Position numbers and translations under genes: made by a program. The notes beneath the pieces are model-generated. The model saw only the letters and a list, made by a program, of their open reading frames with translations. It was not told the DNA's origin and did not search any database. Positions 14,474 to 26,709 of a DNA stretch of 64,000 nucleotides are shown in pieces. Origin of the DNA: Guillardia theta CCMP2712 (taxonomy: Eukaryota; Cryptophyceae; Pyrenomonadales; Geminigeraceae). Location: contig NW_005434559.1 of the NCBI RefSeq assembly GCF_000315625.1, positions 113,238 through 177,237 on the forward strand. The letters run 5' to 3'. Every line of letters begins with the position of its first letter. The stretch's first letter is position 1.

Positions 14474-17400
14474 ATGCCTTGGAGGACGCATCGGAAGAGT
14501 GACACTCTGCAATGCTGCAACAGTGCCGTCCTGGTCTTTCTCGCTCTCTCTCCTCTCCTCATCAGTGCAGCTGGAGATCCGCGCAAAGGAGCTACCTCCA
14601 GTGCGACGTCCAAGAAGCGCTTCATGGCTGGAAGCCGGGCATGCCAAGGGCAACTCCCTGGTCTGTCTTCAGGGATCAAGTCACTGAGCCGAGTGGAGTG
14701 CGAGATCCTAGAAGCTCTGTGGAGGATGAACCACCCCGACGACTGCTCCAGGTACTCGCAACTCAATCCCTGGGAGGGGCTCTGAACTACCTGCCACCAG
14801 CGCTAGGGTCCTCGTCCTGGACTTCGACGGTTTTCAAGGTGACGGGTTCGCCAGCATCGTTCACCGCACCGCGTCCTCCATCGCCGAAGCCTTCTACGAG
14901 AACCGGACGGTCGTGCTGGGCCCTACCGCCCTGGCGTACAAACCTGGTCCATGGAACTGTGCTGGGCATGACCTGTTCTGGTTCAGATGACTTGCAGAGG
15001 AGGAGGAGAGTGACGAGTTTTGACAGCTACTTCCTCCCCTTCACTGCGTGTGGCCTCGAGGACACAACGGCGCAGGAGAGGGTAAGGCAACTTTCAGCTA
15101 CACTGCCGCGTGATCCTCCTCCTTCTCGTCCTTGCAGGCGCTCCTGTACCAGGATGGCTTCGACGACGCCAGCCGACTGAAGCTTGCGGACGAGGTCCTT
15201 GGCCGACCTTCCTACCTTATGCTGCTGACGAAGAGCAGATGCGGGGAAACGTAGCTGCCCTCGTCTGTCCAGTCGAGTTCAGAGACGAACTCAGGAGGGC
15301 CTTGGGCGATGACTCTCCTGATTCCCTCGTGCATCAAACGTGGACTTCTCTTGTGTACAACTTCGTGTTCAGGCCGAGAAAGGAGGCAGGGAAGGCGGTG
15401 TGAAGTTTGTCCTCCTTAACCTGCCCCAGGTTCTCGAGTTTCTGTGGAAGGAAGCTGTGTGGATGGGATGGACGGGTAGCGTGAAAGACGATCTGAAGAT
15501 GGTCGGAGTGCATGTCCGGAGAGGAGACACGCAGGCAAACCTTGTCGTACATGAATCGTGTCTGCAAGTGTTGTTAATATTTCGTATCTTATCACATCGA
15601 ACTTGCCATGCAACTGTCTCGTTCGACGATTGAACTTGTTGTGATGTCTTTTCACTCTGGTCTCAACACAAACTTCGATGTGTTCATCGTTCTTCTCTTC
15701 TACCACACGATGAGTTCCCTCTGACTTGCACGAGCAGCATGCAACATGGAAGAAGCAGACTTACGAGCTCTCTGCTTACCTCGATGCTGGTCTCGAGCAG
15801 GCAGCGCTCGCGGGATCGCGCCACCTGTACATCGCGACTGACTCTCCGAGGGTTGCGAGCGAGCTTCAAGACGTGCCCTCCGACAGCAGAGACGTGTTCA
15901 GCCTCGTTCGCCTCATCGTTCCCAAGAGACAAAGACTTCCGGAACGGTGGATACGAGACCAGGTATGGTCTGAAGTCTGAAGCTCCTCCTGCCATCTGCT
16001 CTTCGCCCATGACTCGTCTCGTGACTTGGAGCTGTAGGCCGACTCAGTCGCGAGCTTCGCACAAGCGCGAGGGGGGAAGGAAGCGCAAACTCTTGCGATT
16101 GTGAGACGGGAGGAGGGGAGACGAGGCTCTGACCTGCTCGCGTCCTCCAGGAGTCTTTGTCGGACATCTTCTTCCTCTCCGAGTGCGACGGCCTGGTTGG
16201 AACTGGCTCCTCCCACTTCGTTGCTGTTGCCAACGCTCTGAGGCCGATCAAGGGCAAGACCCTTCCGCCCTGTGACTCTGCTTGCTACGTCACCATCGCA
16301 AACTGACGTCATTCCCCCCGCAGTCTATCTGGACGCCAACAACCTCCAACGAGGCCTCAACAGCGTCGGCCTCTTCCACATCGCCAACCTCCCGCAGCAG
16401 CAGGAGGAACTCAAGGCTCTTCGCTGGCAACTTGTACGCCAGCGATTCGTCGCCAACAGCCTCGCACCTCTAGAGTCAGGTCCAAGCCTCCGCTGCCCAA
16501 CTGGATGGTCCCTTACAGCTGCTGCTGGGCAGGCGCTGAGTTCTACTTCGACGTCCAGCTGGGAATGCCTCGGGTCCCCGTCAGGCTGTTCGACAAGGAG
16601 GTGCTCAAGTGGAACGTGACCGCTCCTCTGCTGGACGTGTGCCCAACCCAGCACCTCCCCAGCAGGACCTGGGGTGCAGCTGAAGTTGTCAATCTTGGCG
16701 CAAAGCTGCACGGCCTGATGAAGTTCAGGGCTGCCTTGTCATGCTTCTTGACAGCCGCGCAGCTGGGAAACAACCCCGAACACAAGGAGGTGGGGAATCA
16801 ATCAAACTCAACCTGCATGGAGTCGCCTATGATGATGATGATGGTGATGATAGTGATGATGATGATGACGACGATGGAGATGGAGATGGAGATGGAGATG
16901 GAGATGGAGATGGGGATGGAGATTGAGGTGGAGATGGAGATGACGAGGACGATGATGATAATGATGAGAACGAGGGCGAGGACGAGGACGAGGACGAGGG
17001 CGAGGGGGGAGGACGAGGACGAGGAAGTGGGCGAGGACGAGGAAGAGGACGAAGAGTGAGATGGAGACGATGATGATTTGCAAGCAGATTGCTCGACAGA
17101 ATGCTGAAGTCTTGCGTCGGGACGTAGCTGGTTTTCTGTCTCGCACGACACTATCTCCAAGGGAGAACAGGAGCGGAGCTGGACGACCAGCCAGGGAAGA
17201 AGCCGAGAGGGAGGCTGTGAGATCAGAGAAGCGATCATGGAGTGAAGATGCTCCCCTGACTACAGCAGGTAGCCTGTAGCCTCTCCTACGTGGCTGTGTT
17301 CATGCCTGACACTGACACGACTGTGTTGGACATTTCGACATTTGCCCATGTCAGAACGATATCAGGCCATCATCGGAAAGCACTTTACTCCCGTGAACTG

Positions 17401-19026
17401 CTCGCTCGCCAGCCGGGACCCTGTCGAGCTCGCCAACTTTGCGGCAGACGTCTTGTATCCTTCGGGGAGGTTGTCCGAGGCTCTCTTCTGCTTGGACGCT
17501 GCTGCCCTCTTGCTCAAGAGTCTTCAGCCCGCCGCCGCTCCGTCCCTGGCAGCCATCAGCAAGAACCTGGACACCATGGTTCAAGTGAGACAGTCCAGCT
17601 GAAGACTAGCAAAGCTCCAGAACGCTGACGGCTTATCCAGGTGCTGCGGCCGGGCGAGCGGAACCGAGTCTATCACAACGTGGGGAAGAAGGGAGCAACC
17701 TTTCCGGACCACATGAGCAGAGAGCATGTAGCTGGGACTGAGGTGGAGGCTGATGTCGCCTGTCCTGTGCTGATCGTACTGGTCAGGATCAAACGATTCA
17801 GGTGTGGGATGGAGCTTTGAGCAGCCATCAGGTTGTGCGTTGCCTCCGTCTTGTTGACAAGATGGATATGATGATGATGAGGAGGATGAGGATGAGGATG
17901 ATGATGAGGAGGAGGAGAAGGATGATGATGATGATGATGATGATGAGGATGAGGATGAGGATGATGATGATGGTGGTGGTGGAGGAGGAGGAGGAGGAGG
18001 AGGTGGTGGTGGTGGTGGTGGTGGTGGTGGAGGAGGAGGAGGAGGAGATGACGACGGCAGTGACGGTAATGATTCAGTGCGAGAAGATCATCGAGATGTT
18101 TGAGAGATCGGATCATTACGAGGTGTGTCACCCTCCCACGTAACGCCATCGCATGCGCTAACGTCACGGCGCTCTAGGGGAACCTGATCAGCGAGGGAAA
18201 GATCATCGTAGACCACAAGGTCAAGAAAGCGAGCGAGTACGAGGTCAGAGTCACTTGCCCTCTGTTGCTACCGCCTGAACTGCCAGTCAAGGTATCAGAA
18301 GGGGCCCGCAAGAGTTCGGAGTGGGCGGAGATAGAGCAGATGCTGCTGTCAGTCTTTGTCAACCACACCATCTTGTATCTCACAACCTCCCCCTGACCTC
18401 ATCTGACATGACGGTCCAGGTACGAAGAGAAGAATCCTATCCTCCGGCAACTCAAGAATCCCTTCGGCGATGAAGGGTTCCGCATGAAGAGGTAGCTGCA
18501 TCCTTCCTCTCCTCCCTCCCGTTTTCCTCCTCCTCCTCCTCCCCGTCCTCCTCCCTCCGTCCTCCTCCCTCCGTCCTCCTCCCCGTCCTCCTCCCCGTCC
18601 TCTCCCCGTCCTCCTCCCCGTCCTCCTCCCCGTCCTCCTCCCCGTCCTCCTCCCCGTCCTCCTCCCCGTCCTCCTCTCTTCATCTCGTCACCTTGCCTTC
18701 TCCTCATCGCAGGTATTTGGATGACGGGACTGAGCACCACGCGTACCATGCGGACTCAGGGCAGGAGGCTCCCTGTGCGCCTCGTCGGGTGGTGGCTTTT
18801 CTGGTCTACTTCAACGGGGTGGAAGGAGGAGAGACGGTCTTCCTGCAGCAGGGGAGGATCGTCAGCCCCAAGTGCGGGCGGGTCCTCATGTTCCCTACCT
18901 CTTTCTCTCACGTCTGTCCTTGGGCTGGATCAATCTCCACGCTGAACGAAGGCTCAGGTACATGCTGGGAGACCGCCAACCAAGGGATGGAAGTACAACG
19001 CCATCAACTTTCTGACCATACAATGA
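14474..19026 (+). CDS. Fucosyltransferase-like + TPR-like + prolyl-4-hydroxylase-like protein, secretory
   Basis: Residues near 17-33 form a signal anchor (AVLVFLALSPLLISA). Phase-matched exons are 14474-14751, 14801-14974, 15018-15081, 15138-15194, 15239-15397, 15430-15546, 15738-15962, 16151-16271, 16324-16433 and 16487-16789, then less certain ones near 17360-17584 and 17642-17730, then 18060-18130, 18178 onward, 18421-18500, 18713-18909 and 18958-19026. The first part resembles FUT8/O-fucosyltransferase GDP-fucose enzymes: GDGFASIVHR, YFLPFTACG, the hallmark VGVHVRRGD, then LYIATDS and LVGTGSSHF. TPR-like helices follow (FRAALSCFL, SGRLSEALFCLDAA). The last part is a 2-oxoglutarate/Fe(II) dioxygenase: iron ligands H-A-D in YHADSGQ and H in FSHVHAG, GGETVF, and a Lys in KGWKYNA for 2-oxoglutarate. 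It should act in ER or Golgi. That both enzymes share one transcript is inferred from continuous phases and the lack of an intervening stop. The exon joining the halves near 16.8-17.3 kb is unresolved. Confidence 0.7.
16830..17060. repeat. (GATGGA)n / (GACGAGG)n intron microsatellite
   Basis: GATGAT, GATGGA and GACGAGG arrays in the large intron that follows the exon ending at 16789. They give shadow ORFs of Met/Glu or His/Arg. Confidence 0.9.
17862..18050. repeat. (GATGAG/GGA/GGT)n intron microsatellite
   Basis: GAT, GAG, GGT and GGA arrays fill the intron before the exon that reads CEKIIEMFERSDHYE in the oxygenase part. Confidence 0.9.
18525..18690. repeat. (CCTCCTCCCCGT)n intron array
   Basis: About a dozen imperfect copies of a 12-base pyrimidine-rich unit between exons 18421-18500 and 18713 onward. 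It probably serves as an extended polypyrimidine tract before the acceptor at about 18712. Confidence 0.9.
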
Positions 19027-19078
19027 ACCTGTGTGCTGATATGAAAACTGTAGAGTATGCATGCCTTGTATAGCTTTT

Positions 19079-19131
19079 GTCTTATCTTATCTTATCTTGT
19101 CTTGTCTTGTCTTGTCTTGTCTTGTCTTGTT
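19079..19131. repeat. (CTTAT)n/(CTTGT)n pentamer array downstream of oxygenase gene
   Basis: Three copies of CTTAT run into about seven of CTTGT, just 3' of the stop codon at 19026. The remainder to 19626 shows no gene; 19140-19420 is AT-richer and probably covers both 3' UTRs. Confidence 0.85.
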
Positions 19132-19626
19132 TCTTTGTCAATTTATTGCAAATAAGAATGAATTATAGAACAAGTGTAAGTTCAGTGACAGCATCGTTCA
19201 CATTGACTTCAGTAATGCAATAGAAGTAGCAAGGGGAAACATGGCAGAACTGAAAGCAGGAGGATGCAAGTGAATGCCCGAGACTTGGAGATTTTGTACA
19301 GTTGGTGTCGTGTAATCGTTTTCCACACAAGGAGAGCAACTCTAGGAGATGTAGTCAGGGACAATTAGCTTGATATTAGGGATTTTGACGTCAAACGGAG
19401 GGCCCTGGAAACACAGTTCAGCATCGAGGCAACAAGACAAATGACAGGATGGCATTGCTTTGAAACAGGAGAGCAGAAGAGACAGCAGAAGCGTGGCAGC
19501 ACCAGCAGCACCAGCAGCACCAGCAACAACAGGAATGAAGAGATGACAAGATGATCAGGTAAGCAAGAAGTCGATCGACAAGTCTGATAAGGTAAGCAAG
19601 AAGTCGATCGACAGGTCGATGGCTGT

Positions 19627-21840
19627 TCAGACCTTGGGCGCCTTGATAGTTCCGGGGACGAATCTGGAGGGAAAAGTCACTGGGAAGATAGTGAACCTCT
19701 GATTCACCTGAAGGACCCTGACACTTCTCCGAGGTCGCTGTCAACGCCTGTACAGCTGGATAGCATCCAAGTTAGGAGGAGCAGGAGCATGAGGTGAAGA
19801 GCAGGAGCAGGAGCAGAAGCAGAAGCAGAAGCAGAAGAAGGAGCAAAAAGTGCAGCAGCAGGAGGAGCAGGAGGAGCTAAGCACGAGCACGAGCACGAGC
19901 AGGGGAATCAGGAGAAGCAGAAAACCTGGCGTACTCGTACTCTCCTTCTTGCTCTGGTTGGCCAGTAGATCGCTGGTGCCGTCCAAACTGTAGGAAAAGG
20001 TCAGATCAATCAACTCAAGCTGCCGGAAAGGAGGGCAGTTGAGCGATGCTGCATGTCCACGAGGATCGGAGCAGGAAGGGCACAGGAATACTGAGAGGAA
20101 GAGGAGGAGAAACCTTGAGGATAGGAAAGTCGCCGATCACGCCCTCGCCATCCACTATGTTGGGAGATTCGCTGATGCTATCACTGAACACAAGATGCCT
20201 GAAGTGAGGAAGAAGGAGTCAGGTCAAGGCAGTTCAGGACAGTCTGCAGTTTGACCTCGTTACGAGTTGGCATGTTCCTCCCCACTCAGCCGGAAGAGCA
20301 GCAACGGCCGACATCCTGAAGCAGTAGGTGAACCAGTAGTTGATTCTAGTCTTCTCGGGCACAAAGATCTGTCCACGTGCCCATCAGAAAGGTCGTACAG
20401 TACAGTCTATTATCCGTACCGAAGAACCCCGGATCCTGATGCTCTGCGTCGTTGCTTCTCCACCAGTAGGAGGGCAACGGGGATAGAGGCTGAGGCCCAG
20501 CAATGGAGCTGCGGGGACGATTGGCTTGAACTCAAAGTTCTGAGCAGCCACACGAGCAGCAAAGTCTTCGAACCACTTCAGCACGCCTGAGGATGAGGAG
20601 AAAAACACAATCAGCACACGGAACAACTCTGGGCTCAGCTGAACCATCAGAAACATCCGTGTTCTTGCAGGCTCTCATCAATCTTGAATCATGTCCACGG
20701 AGCCAAATCTTTGCTGTCTTGTTGTTCACAACCTTTGCGAAGATATGCGTCACGGTCCCGAGAGTAGATGGAACAAATGAGAAAGAACGCACCAGCATCT
20801 TGGGGATCCGACTTTGTCCTGAGGTATCCGGCATTCTCAGAGAACCTGGAGAGTCGTATTTACAAGATGGGACTTATTTGAAGACAAGCCAACAAGCTAT
20901 CACGAAAGGTCTATCGGGAACAGTCTCCTCCCACCTACACCACTGGTCAAGGGTGATAATTGAAACACTTTTCAACTCACGAGAAGGACGCTGCTTGCTG
21001 TTCTGCAAGATTCAACCCCACTTCAAGCTGTAGAGAAGTGAGGAGATAGCACAGAGATGTTTCTCCAACAAGAACCTACCGACAACATGCGCAAGTTGAT
21101 AACATGGTCATAAAAATTGTAGCCTCCAAACAAGCCAAAAAAGGTGGAATCGCTGCAACAAGAATCAGCACTCTCAGTGTATCACCCAACACCCAAAGGT
21201 CGTTTTCACTCACTCTCTTGCTATGTCTATGGCTGCTCTTCTCGGATCTTGCCCGTTGTGGATCCGGTATCTGCAGCACAAACGTAAGGTCGACCCCCAC
21301 CTATCCATCGAAGAGAACATCGCTTTCAGTGCTGAAGGAAGTGTGCCTCCACCCTCAAATTTCTCCATCTCTTCCTGCGCACAAAACTCATCGGCACTGG
21401 TGCATCACCTCGAAAGCAGGAAGAAAATCACCCGTTTCACCCCGGGCATCAGCGTTGCATGCATCGGAGGGGCGTTCTTTTTCAGCCAATCTGTCGAAGC
21501 AAAGCATGCTCTTTCAAGAGAACAGCTGGCAAGATCCAGGAGAATCACCAGAGATTGCAACCCAACTATGGGCCGCGCGCCTCAAATAGGAAAGGTCTTC
21601 CTTGCTCCTGCCAGCAAGATCACAAACATGTCGGCGGCTCCCACTATCAATCAGCAGACCCAAAGAAGTCAGAATACTCCTTGCTCCAAGCTAGCCATGC
21701 CTCTCTGGAACATCAATCAGCGCTCTGATGATGAAAGAAGGGAGGAACCGAGGCACCTGTGTGTAGCAGCATTCCCCATACTCTCCAAAGGCAGCCGCTT
21801 GTCGGTGAAAGCGTAATCGCACAAACACGCGTTCATCCAT
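19627..21840 (-). CDS. SKIP16: SUKH (SMI1/KNR4) + ApaG-domain protein, SKIP16/FBXO3-like
   Basis: Proteins of this type are F-box-associated adaptors of SCF ubiquitin ligases in plants and animals. Phase-matched exons give, in order: a leading region with F-box-like text (DLSYLRRAAHSW, WLKKNAPP); a SUKH region (LPSALKAMFSSMDRYRIHNGQ, FFGLFGGYNFYDHVINLRML, VGLNLAEQQ, FFLICSIYSRD); a linker (GVLKWFEDFAARV, SLYPRCPPTGG); and an ApaG region (IFVPEKTRINYWFTYCF, TCQLVTR, IVDGEGVIGDFPIL, YEYASDLGEVSGSF). I take the ATG at 21840 as start and the TGA at 19627-19629 as end. The terminal ApaG strand (QRFTIFPVTFPSRF) is one base out of phase with GEVSGSF; without correction the frame meets a TGA at 19704-19706. 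This is either a sequencing error or a truncated C-terminus. The F-box part and the first exon are the least certain. Confidence 0.72.
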
Positions 21841-22240
21841 TGATTCTCCGATTCATCACTCTGTCGATAAAGGCAAGATCATCACCAACACATGAACATT
21901 TCAAGTGATATCATGTAGACGCGGTCTGTCATGCGCCTACATATCGCCATGGCGGTGAAATCAAAGTTGTAGCTGAGTGGCGCAGCGGGGTAGGTTTCGA
22001 GAACATCTTGACCAGAGGTGCAAGAATGAAGAGCAGGGCACATGCGCACAAGCAGCTCACCATGATCCAGGAGCGCATGGACCTGCATGTCTGCATGCAC
22101 TTCATCAACGTGTTCCCGTCGACATGCGCCAGGCTCATCTCCATCGCCTGCATCGCCTGCATGGTTTGTGGCTGGCAGCGGTCTGCCGGGGGAAGAGGGG
22201 ATCACAAGCTAAGAATTGTGGCTGAACACAACCCGGTGGT
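21841..22240. other. Intergenic, no supported gene
   Basis: A short minus-strand frame (22162-21929) contains a hydrophobic stretch but no splice signals or homology that I recognise. I leave it unassigned. Confidence 0.4.
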
Positions 22241-23720
22241 GCCGCCGCGGTAGCACCACCGGGCACCGGGCCCGGGCCCGGGCCCGGCAACCACCTGAGG
22301 CGAGCTTGTCGAAAGTGTCCTGGTTTACACCGCCAGATCCTTTTGGAGGGTCAGGGTGGGTTCTCTCGCCCCGGGGGTAGGGGATGAGGGTACTTCTCAC
22401 CCCCTATGTGCACTCTGTTGCTGTGGCATATGATGGGGTAGGTAGGTCATACCACCCTTAGCACTACGTGAAATCCTTTGGTTTCGGTGCTCCCTGCAGG
22501 TCAGGCGATCCCTGCACGGCTTCCGTTTTAAAATTGAGGTGTTTTAGAGCTTCAGTAAAAACATTAGTAAGATTCATTAACAATAGAGAATAAGTTCACT
22601 CTACTATGAATCAGCACCGTCACTGTTGGTACCCAAGCTCAATACAAACTTATAATAATATTGTGGTGTAGTAAACATCCAGGCCGGCCGTGCTGGTTGA
22701 GGTCCCTACGGGGACAAACGCCGGGGGGCCTCAGTGAGTATGCGGACGACCACAAGATTTATAACATTGTTGGTGTTACAAACTCAGATACAAATCATAA
22801 AAATCGTCATTGGTCACTTTTGTATGGGAAATCAACACCAAACTTGTACCGCAATCTCGAGATGTATGAAGTTGGCCTACGTACAAATTCCTACCCGCCA
22901 AACAGCAGGGGATCTGTCAGGTTTTGGAGGAACTGGAGGGTCGATCATGGCCACTTGGGGGGTGGGGGTGGTGTAAAGAGTGTGGCAGGGTAGGGGTTAG
23001 GGTTGTTGTTCTGAAAACAAGGTGGGTGGGTGGACACAAGGAAAGGACAGGGGTGATGCATTAGTTAGGCAAAATGGATATTAAGGTGGGTGGTACCAGG
23101 GACTGATGCTGGTGTATGGGGGGTCGATAGGGTAGGGTACACCATGAGGATTGCTGACAATGTTCGTATTTATGGTGCAAACGTAGGGTGGTGAAGGGAC
23201 CTGGTAGGTCGCAGATTGAATTAGAAGGGGTGGGGTATAAAATTGACGGGTGCGGGAAGCAGTGTGGGGGTAGGGCTGTTACAAAGTCCTTCTATACCCA
23301 CCACATATCTTCTGGATACCCTGTCTGTATGCTCTATCTTGTGACATGTGGGGTACAGAGGGGGGTGATGAAACAAGCTAGGGGGTAGGGGGTGATCGGT
23401 CAAGGCCAGGAGTTGCAATTTTGTAGCTTGCAGGGGTGGACCTGGTCGGACCCGAGCTGTAGAAGATAGACGGTGGTGCGTAGAGGGAGTTGGTACCGTG
23501 GGGTACTCACCTTTGGCAGAATCCAGGGGTCATTGATAGTTGCAGATGAGGGGTAGGTACATATTGAGAATGTGCAAGGGTAGGGTAGACTTTTTGTGCT
23601 GAGGAGGGTAGGGTAGTATCAATTGGGACATGGTGGGGTGCCTGGTGTTTGGATGTGAGAGTAGAGAAGGGGTAGAGGTATAAGAAAGATGCAATGGCAA
23701 GGAAAATGTTCATGAGAGGC
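22240..23720. repeat. Compound island (copy 3)
   Basis: 22240-22300 is GC-rich with GGGCCCGGGCCC palindromes and 22320-22480 is G-rich. 22500-22670 is AT-rich. 22900-23720 is strongly G-rich with many GGGGTAGGG and GGGTGG words separated by unique sequence. Frames here have no coding character. Confidence 0.6.
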
Positions 23721-24408
23721 GATGAGGCGATGGAGAGAAGAAGGAGGGAGAGAAGCTGCGGATCGATGATTGTGATGTTACAATTGTTCCATAAGGAAGC
23801 ATGTTATCGCTAGGTAGTGTGACATATCAGACTTGAGGTAGGAGATCCTTGGGAAGAGGCAAATCGTTGGAGGTGCAAGAGGGGATTCATAAGATCGTGT
23901 GAACAAAATTTCTGTGTGAAGACTCGTGACTATCTGCTAAATCCATAGAGTGTTTGTTTGTGAGAAAAGGTAGACAAACTCTGTTGTTGTGCCCTGGTAT
24001 GATAGGAATGTTTGCTGACTGTTGTCGGTGTCGACGAGCTGTAAAAATACACCCTGACGCTAGTGTGATGTCCGATTTCATGCAAGACAGGGGAATTTGT
24101 CGTTCATTTCGACTTCGAAATCTTCGTGCTAGATGTCTCAACTGATCTGCTCCTCGTCCCATGCTCTAAAGTCTTCTGCTTTTTGTTTCCGAAGCTGTAA
24201 AATTCCGATGGCCTCCCTTAAATCTCGATGTTACCCTCACCTTCCCTTTGCTTGCAGACGGAGTGTGTTGTGGCAGTGTATGATGTTTGACTTGTCACAT
24301 CACATGGCATTCACAGTTGTTTTGATCTTTGAAAGCGAGTTCTGAGAGATTGTCCAAGGATCCAAAGGATAGCATGTGACTCACGAAACCCTGCAGTTGC
24401 AGGAAACC
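23721..24408. other. Intergenic upstream of aminotransferase gene
   Basis: Balanced base composition, but no exon that I can defend. It must contain the promoter of the gene starting at 24409. Confidence 0.4.
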
Positions 24409-26709
24409 ATGAAGCTGCTCTGCTTGTGTGCCACTGTATGCTTGTTCAATCAAGCGGTTGCTTTCCAATCCATCAACGGGGTGAAGCTGCAGTCAGCCAC
24501 TCCACCATACAACAAGGTGAGGACAGTGCAGGCAAGCTTGTTGCAAGCAAACCGCTAATTCCTTTCGTACAATAGCCTTCCCCTACTTGTAGGACTCGTC
24601 CCTCAAGGCTAGGATGGAAGATGGTGTACACCCCTGAACGAGAAGCTGTCAAGCAAGGTACAAGGACCGTATGCCTCTTCTGTACTCCTCATTGCCTCAT
24701 CTATTGTATCCACGCAAGTTCCTTGTTGCTTACTTGCATTTTGCAGCCAAGCTCACGAAGAGCATTAAAACTCCTGATCCCATCCCGTAAACTTCATTAC
24801 TAAGCGTCGGATCTGCGTTGCTGATCGTCCTATGACAGTGAGGAAGGAATTCGCCTCGCAACGGAGTTGATGAAGGTACAACAATCCTGACAGGGTTAGA
24901 ATAATACTGAGATTTGAAATCAGACTGGGCGCCTTTACCGTTACAACTCTGATTCGGCTGACACATGCATGGTAAGAACAAATTTACAGCATTTGCTCAC
25001 TCTACTCCCTCTCTCTTCCACATCGTCATCATGCAATAGGTGTCTCGATGTGAGAAAGCGCTGGCGGAATACACTGGGCACAAGTAAGCATGCGAAAGTC
25101 TGCATCAATCGTTTGAGTAACACATGTACTGGCAGGTATTGTGTCGCACTCAACTCGTGTGGAAGCGCCATCTTCATGTCCTTGAAGTGCGTGGGAGCGC
25201 AGGTGATATTCGTGAGCATGAAAAGATAGATTCTAGATTTTCCTTCTATCATCTCTGATATGGAAGCTTCTGACGACAAGGCAGCCTGGCGACAAAGTCC
25301 TCAGCAATGCATTTACCTTCACTGCTGTTCCATCTGCTATTGTGCATGCTGGATGCGAACCTGTATATGTCGAGGTTCGCACAGATTGTTGATCTTGTGT
25401 GCGAGAAAAGAATCTGACGGTGAACTCAGTGCACTGAGAATTATTTGATGGACCCTGAACATCTGGTGAGTTGTGAATTCTCTCTTAGTCTTGGAGTAAA
25501 CGTGCTTGTGGCGGATTTCTGACATGGGTGCCATTTAGGCCAAGATGGCGGATGAGACTGGTGCCAAGTATTGCATGATTTCGCACATGCGTGGGAAAGT
25601 AGCGGACATGGACAAGATTGAGCAAGTCTGCAAAGATCGTGGCATTGTGCTTCTAGGTGAGGTTCTTTCCTCGACAAAGACGCCCCGTGAACGTCTGTAC
25701 GCAGAGGACTGTGCTCACAGTTTGGGGGTGTATTGGAGGGGAGAGCACACCGGGCACAAGGGCGTGATGTCATGTTTCTCGAGCCAGTCTTACAAGATGC
25801 TCAACTCTGGTCAGTTTGAACTTGCATGACAGCCGGTAGGTGACTTTGAGGCAGGGGAAGGAGGTTTCCTCCTTACGGACGACGACGAGCTTGCGGCAAA
25901 GGTGAGGGCGCTCGAGGGAGGATGCGGAAGTGCTGATCTCGACCTCAGATGATCCTCTATGCTGGAGCTTACGAGAAGTTGTATCACAAGCATTCGCTGA
26001 GACCCGCGGACGAGGTCAAGTACGCTTGCTTCACCATTTCCCACTGATTCTCTTCCCAGATCTTTGAGGAGATCAAACACGAGATCCCTAACTACTCCAT
26101 GAGGATGCACGGAGTGACCGCTGCGATGATCTACCCTCAGGTATTTCTGTGTGTGGAGGAGGAGGAGAAAGTTTGTAACGCCGGACCAGATCTCAACTCT
26201 TGACGAGAGGATTGAGAAGTACAACCGTCGCTACCTCGACATCGTAGAGCCCAGGCTGAACGCCGTTCGGAACATCAAAGTCCCGAAGCAGCTCAAGGAG
26301 GTGACAGCAGTCACAAGTTCCATGTTTCCTAATCTCACCCCCCTCACTCCAGGTGTCTCCTGTCTACGACTCTGTGCAGTTCAACGTGCACGGAATGTCG
26401 GAGGAGCAGCTCCAGAAGTTCATACAGGCAGCAGGAGCCAACGGGGTTCCTATCGAAGTCTTCGGGGCCAAGAGCAACGCGCGCTACTTCCGCAACTGGA
26501 GGTAGGGAGCTCAAACCCCCTCAGCTCGTGGCTGATTCTTCACCACCAGGTACACTGCGGATTCCATCCCTCAGTTCGATCACCTCCCTAAGACGGAGGA
26601 AGTGATCAAGTGGGCGTGCGATGTACGCCTTCCCCTCATGTTCCAGGATGAAGACTTTCATACTATCTGTGACGTGATCGAGGACGCCATGGACAAGGCC
26701 ATGGCCTGA
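24409..26709 (+). CDS. Plastid-targeted DegT/DnrJ/EryC1-type PLP aminotransferase
   Basis: The family contains PLP-dependent sugar aminotransferases. The ATG at 24409 opens a signal peptide (MKLLCLCATVCLFNQAVA) followed by FQSINGV, a two-part plastid leader with Phe after the predicted cleavage. Exons include 24409-24516, ones near 24612-24657, 24747-24789, 24839-24874 and 24922-24963, then 25285-25374, 25439-25465, 25539-25656, 25705-25809, 25855-25901, 25949-26014, 26060-26140, 26190-26300, 26353-26501 and 26550-26709. The core reads ALAEYTGHKYCVALNSCGSA (cofactor-phosphate region), NAFTFTAVPSAI, EDCAHSLG, then the Schiff-base Lys region SSQSYKMLNSGEGG. C-terminal text is YTADSIPQFDHLP and DMDKAMA-like, ending TGA at 26709. 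Most introns are 35-90 nt. The boundary of exon 2 (near 24593-24657) is unsettled. The sugar or amino-acid substrate cannot be read from the sequence. Confidence 0.9.

Noticed and set aside
14960-15240. Fucosyltransferase-like gene as a pseudogene
   Set aside because: The apparent frameshifts coincide with short GT-AG introns in matching phases, so the gene looks intact.
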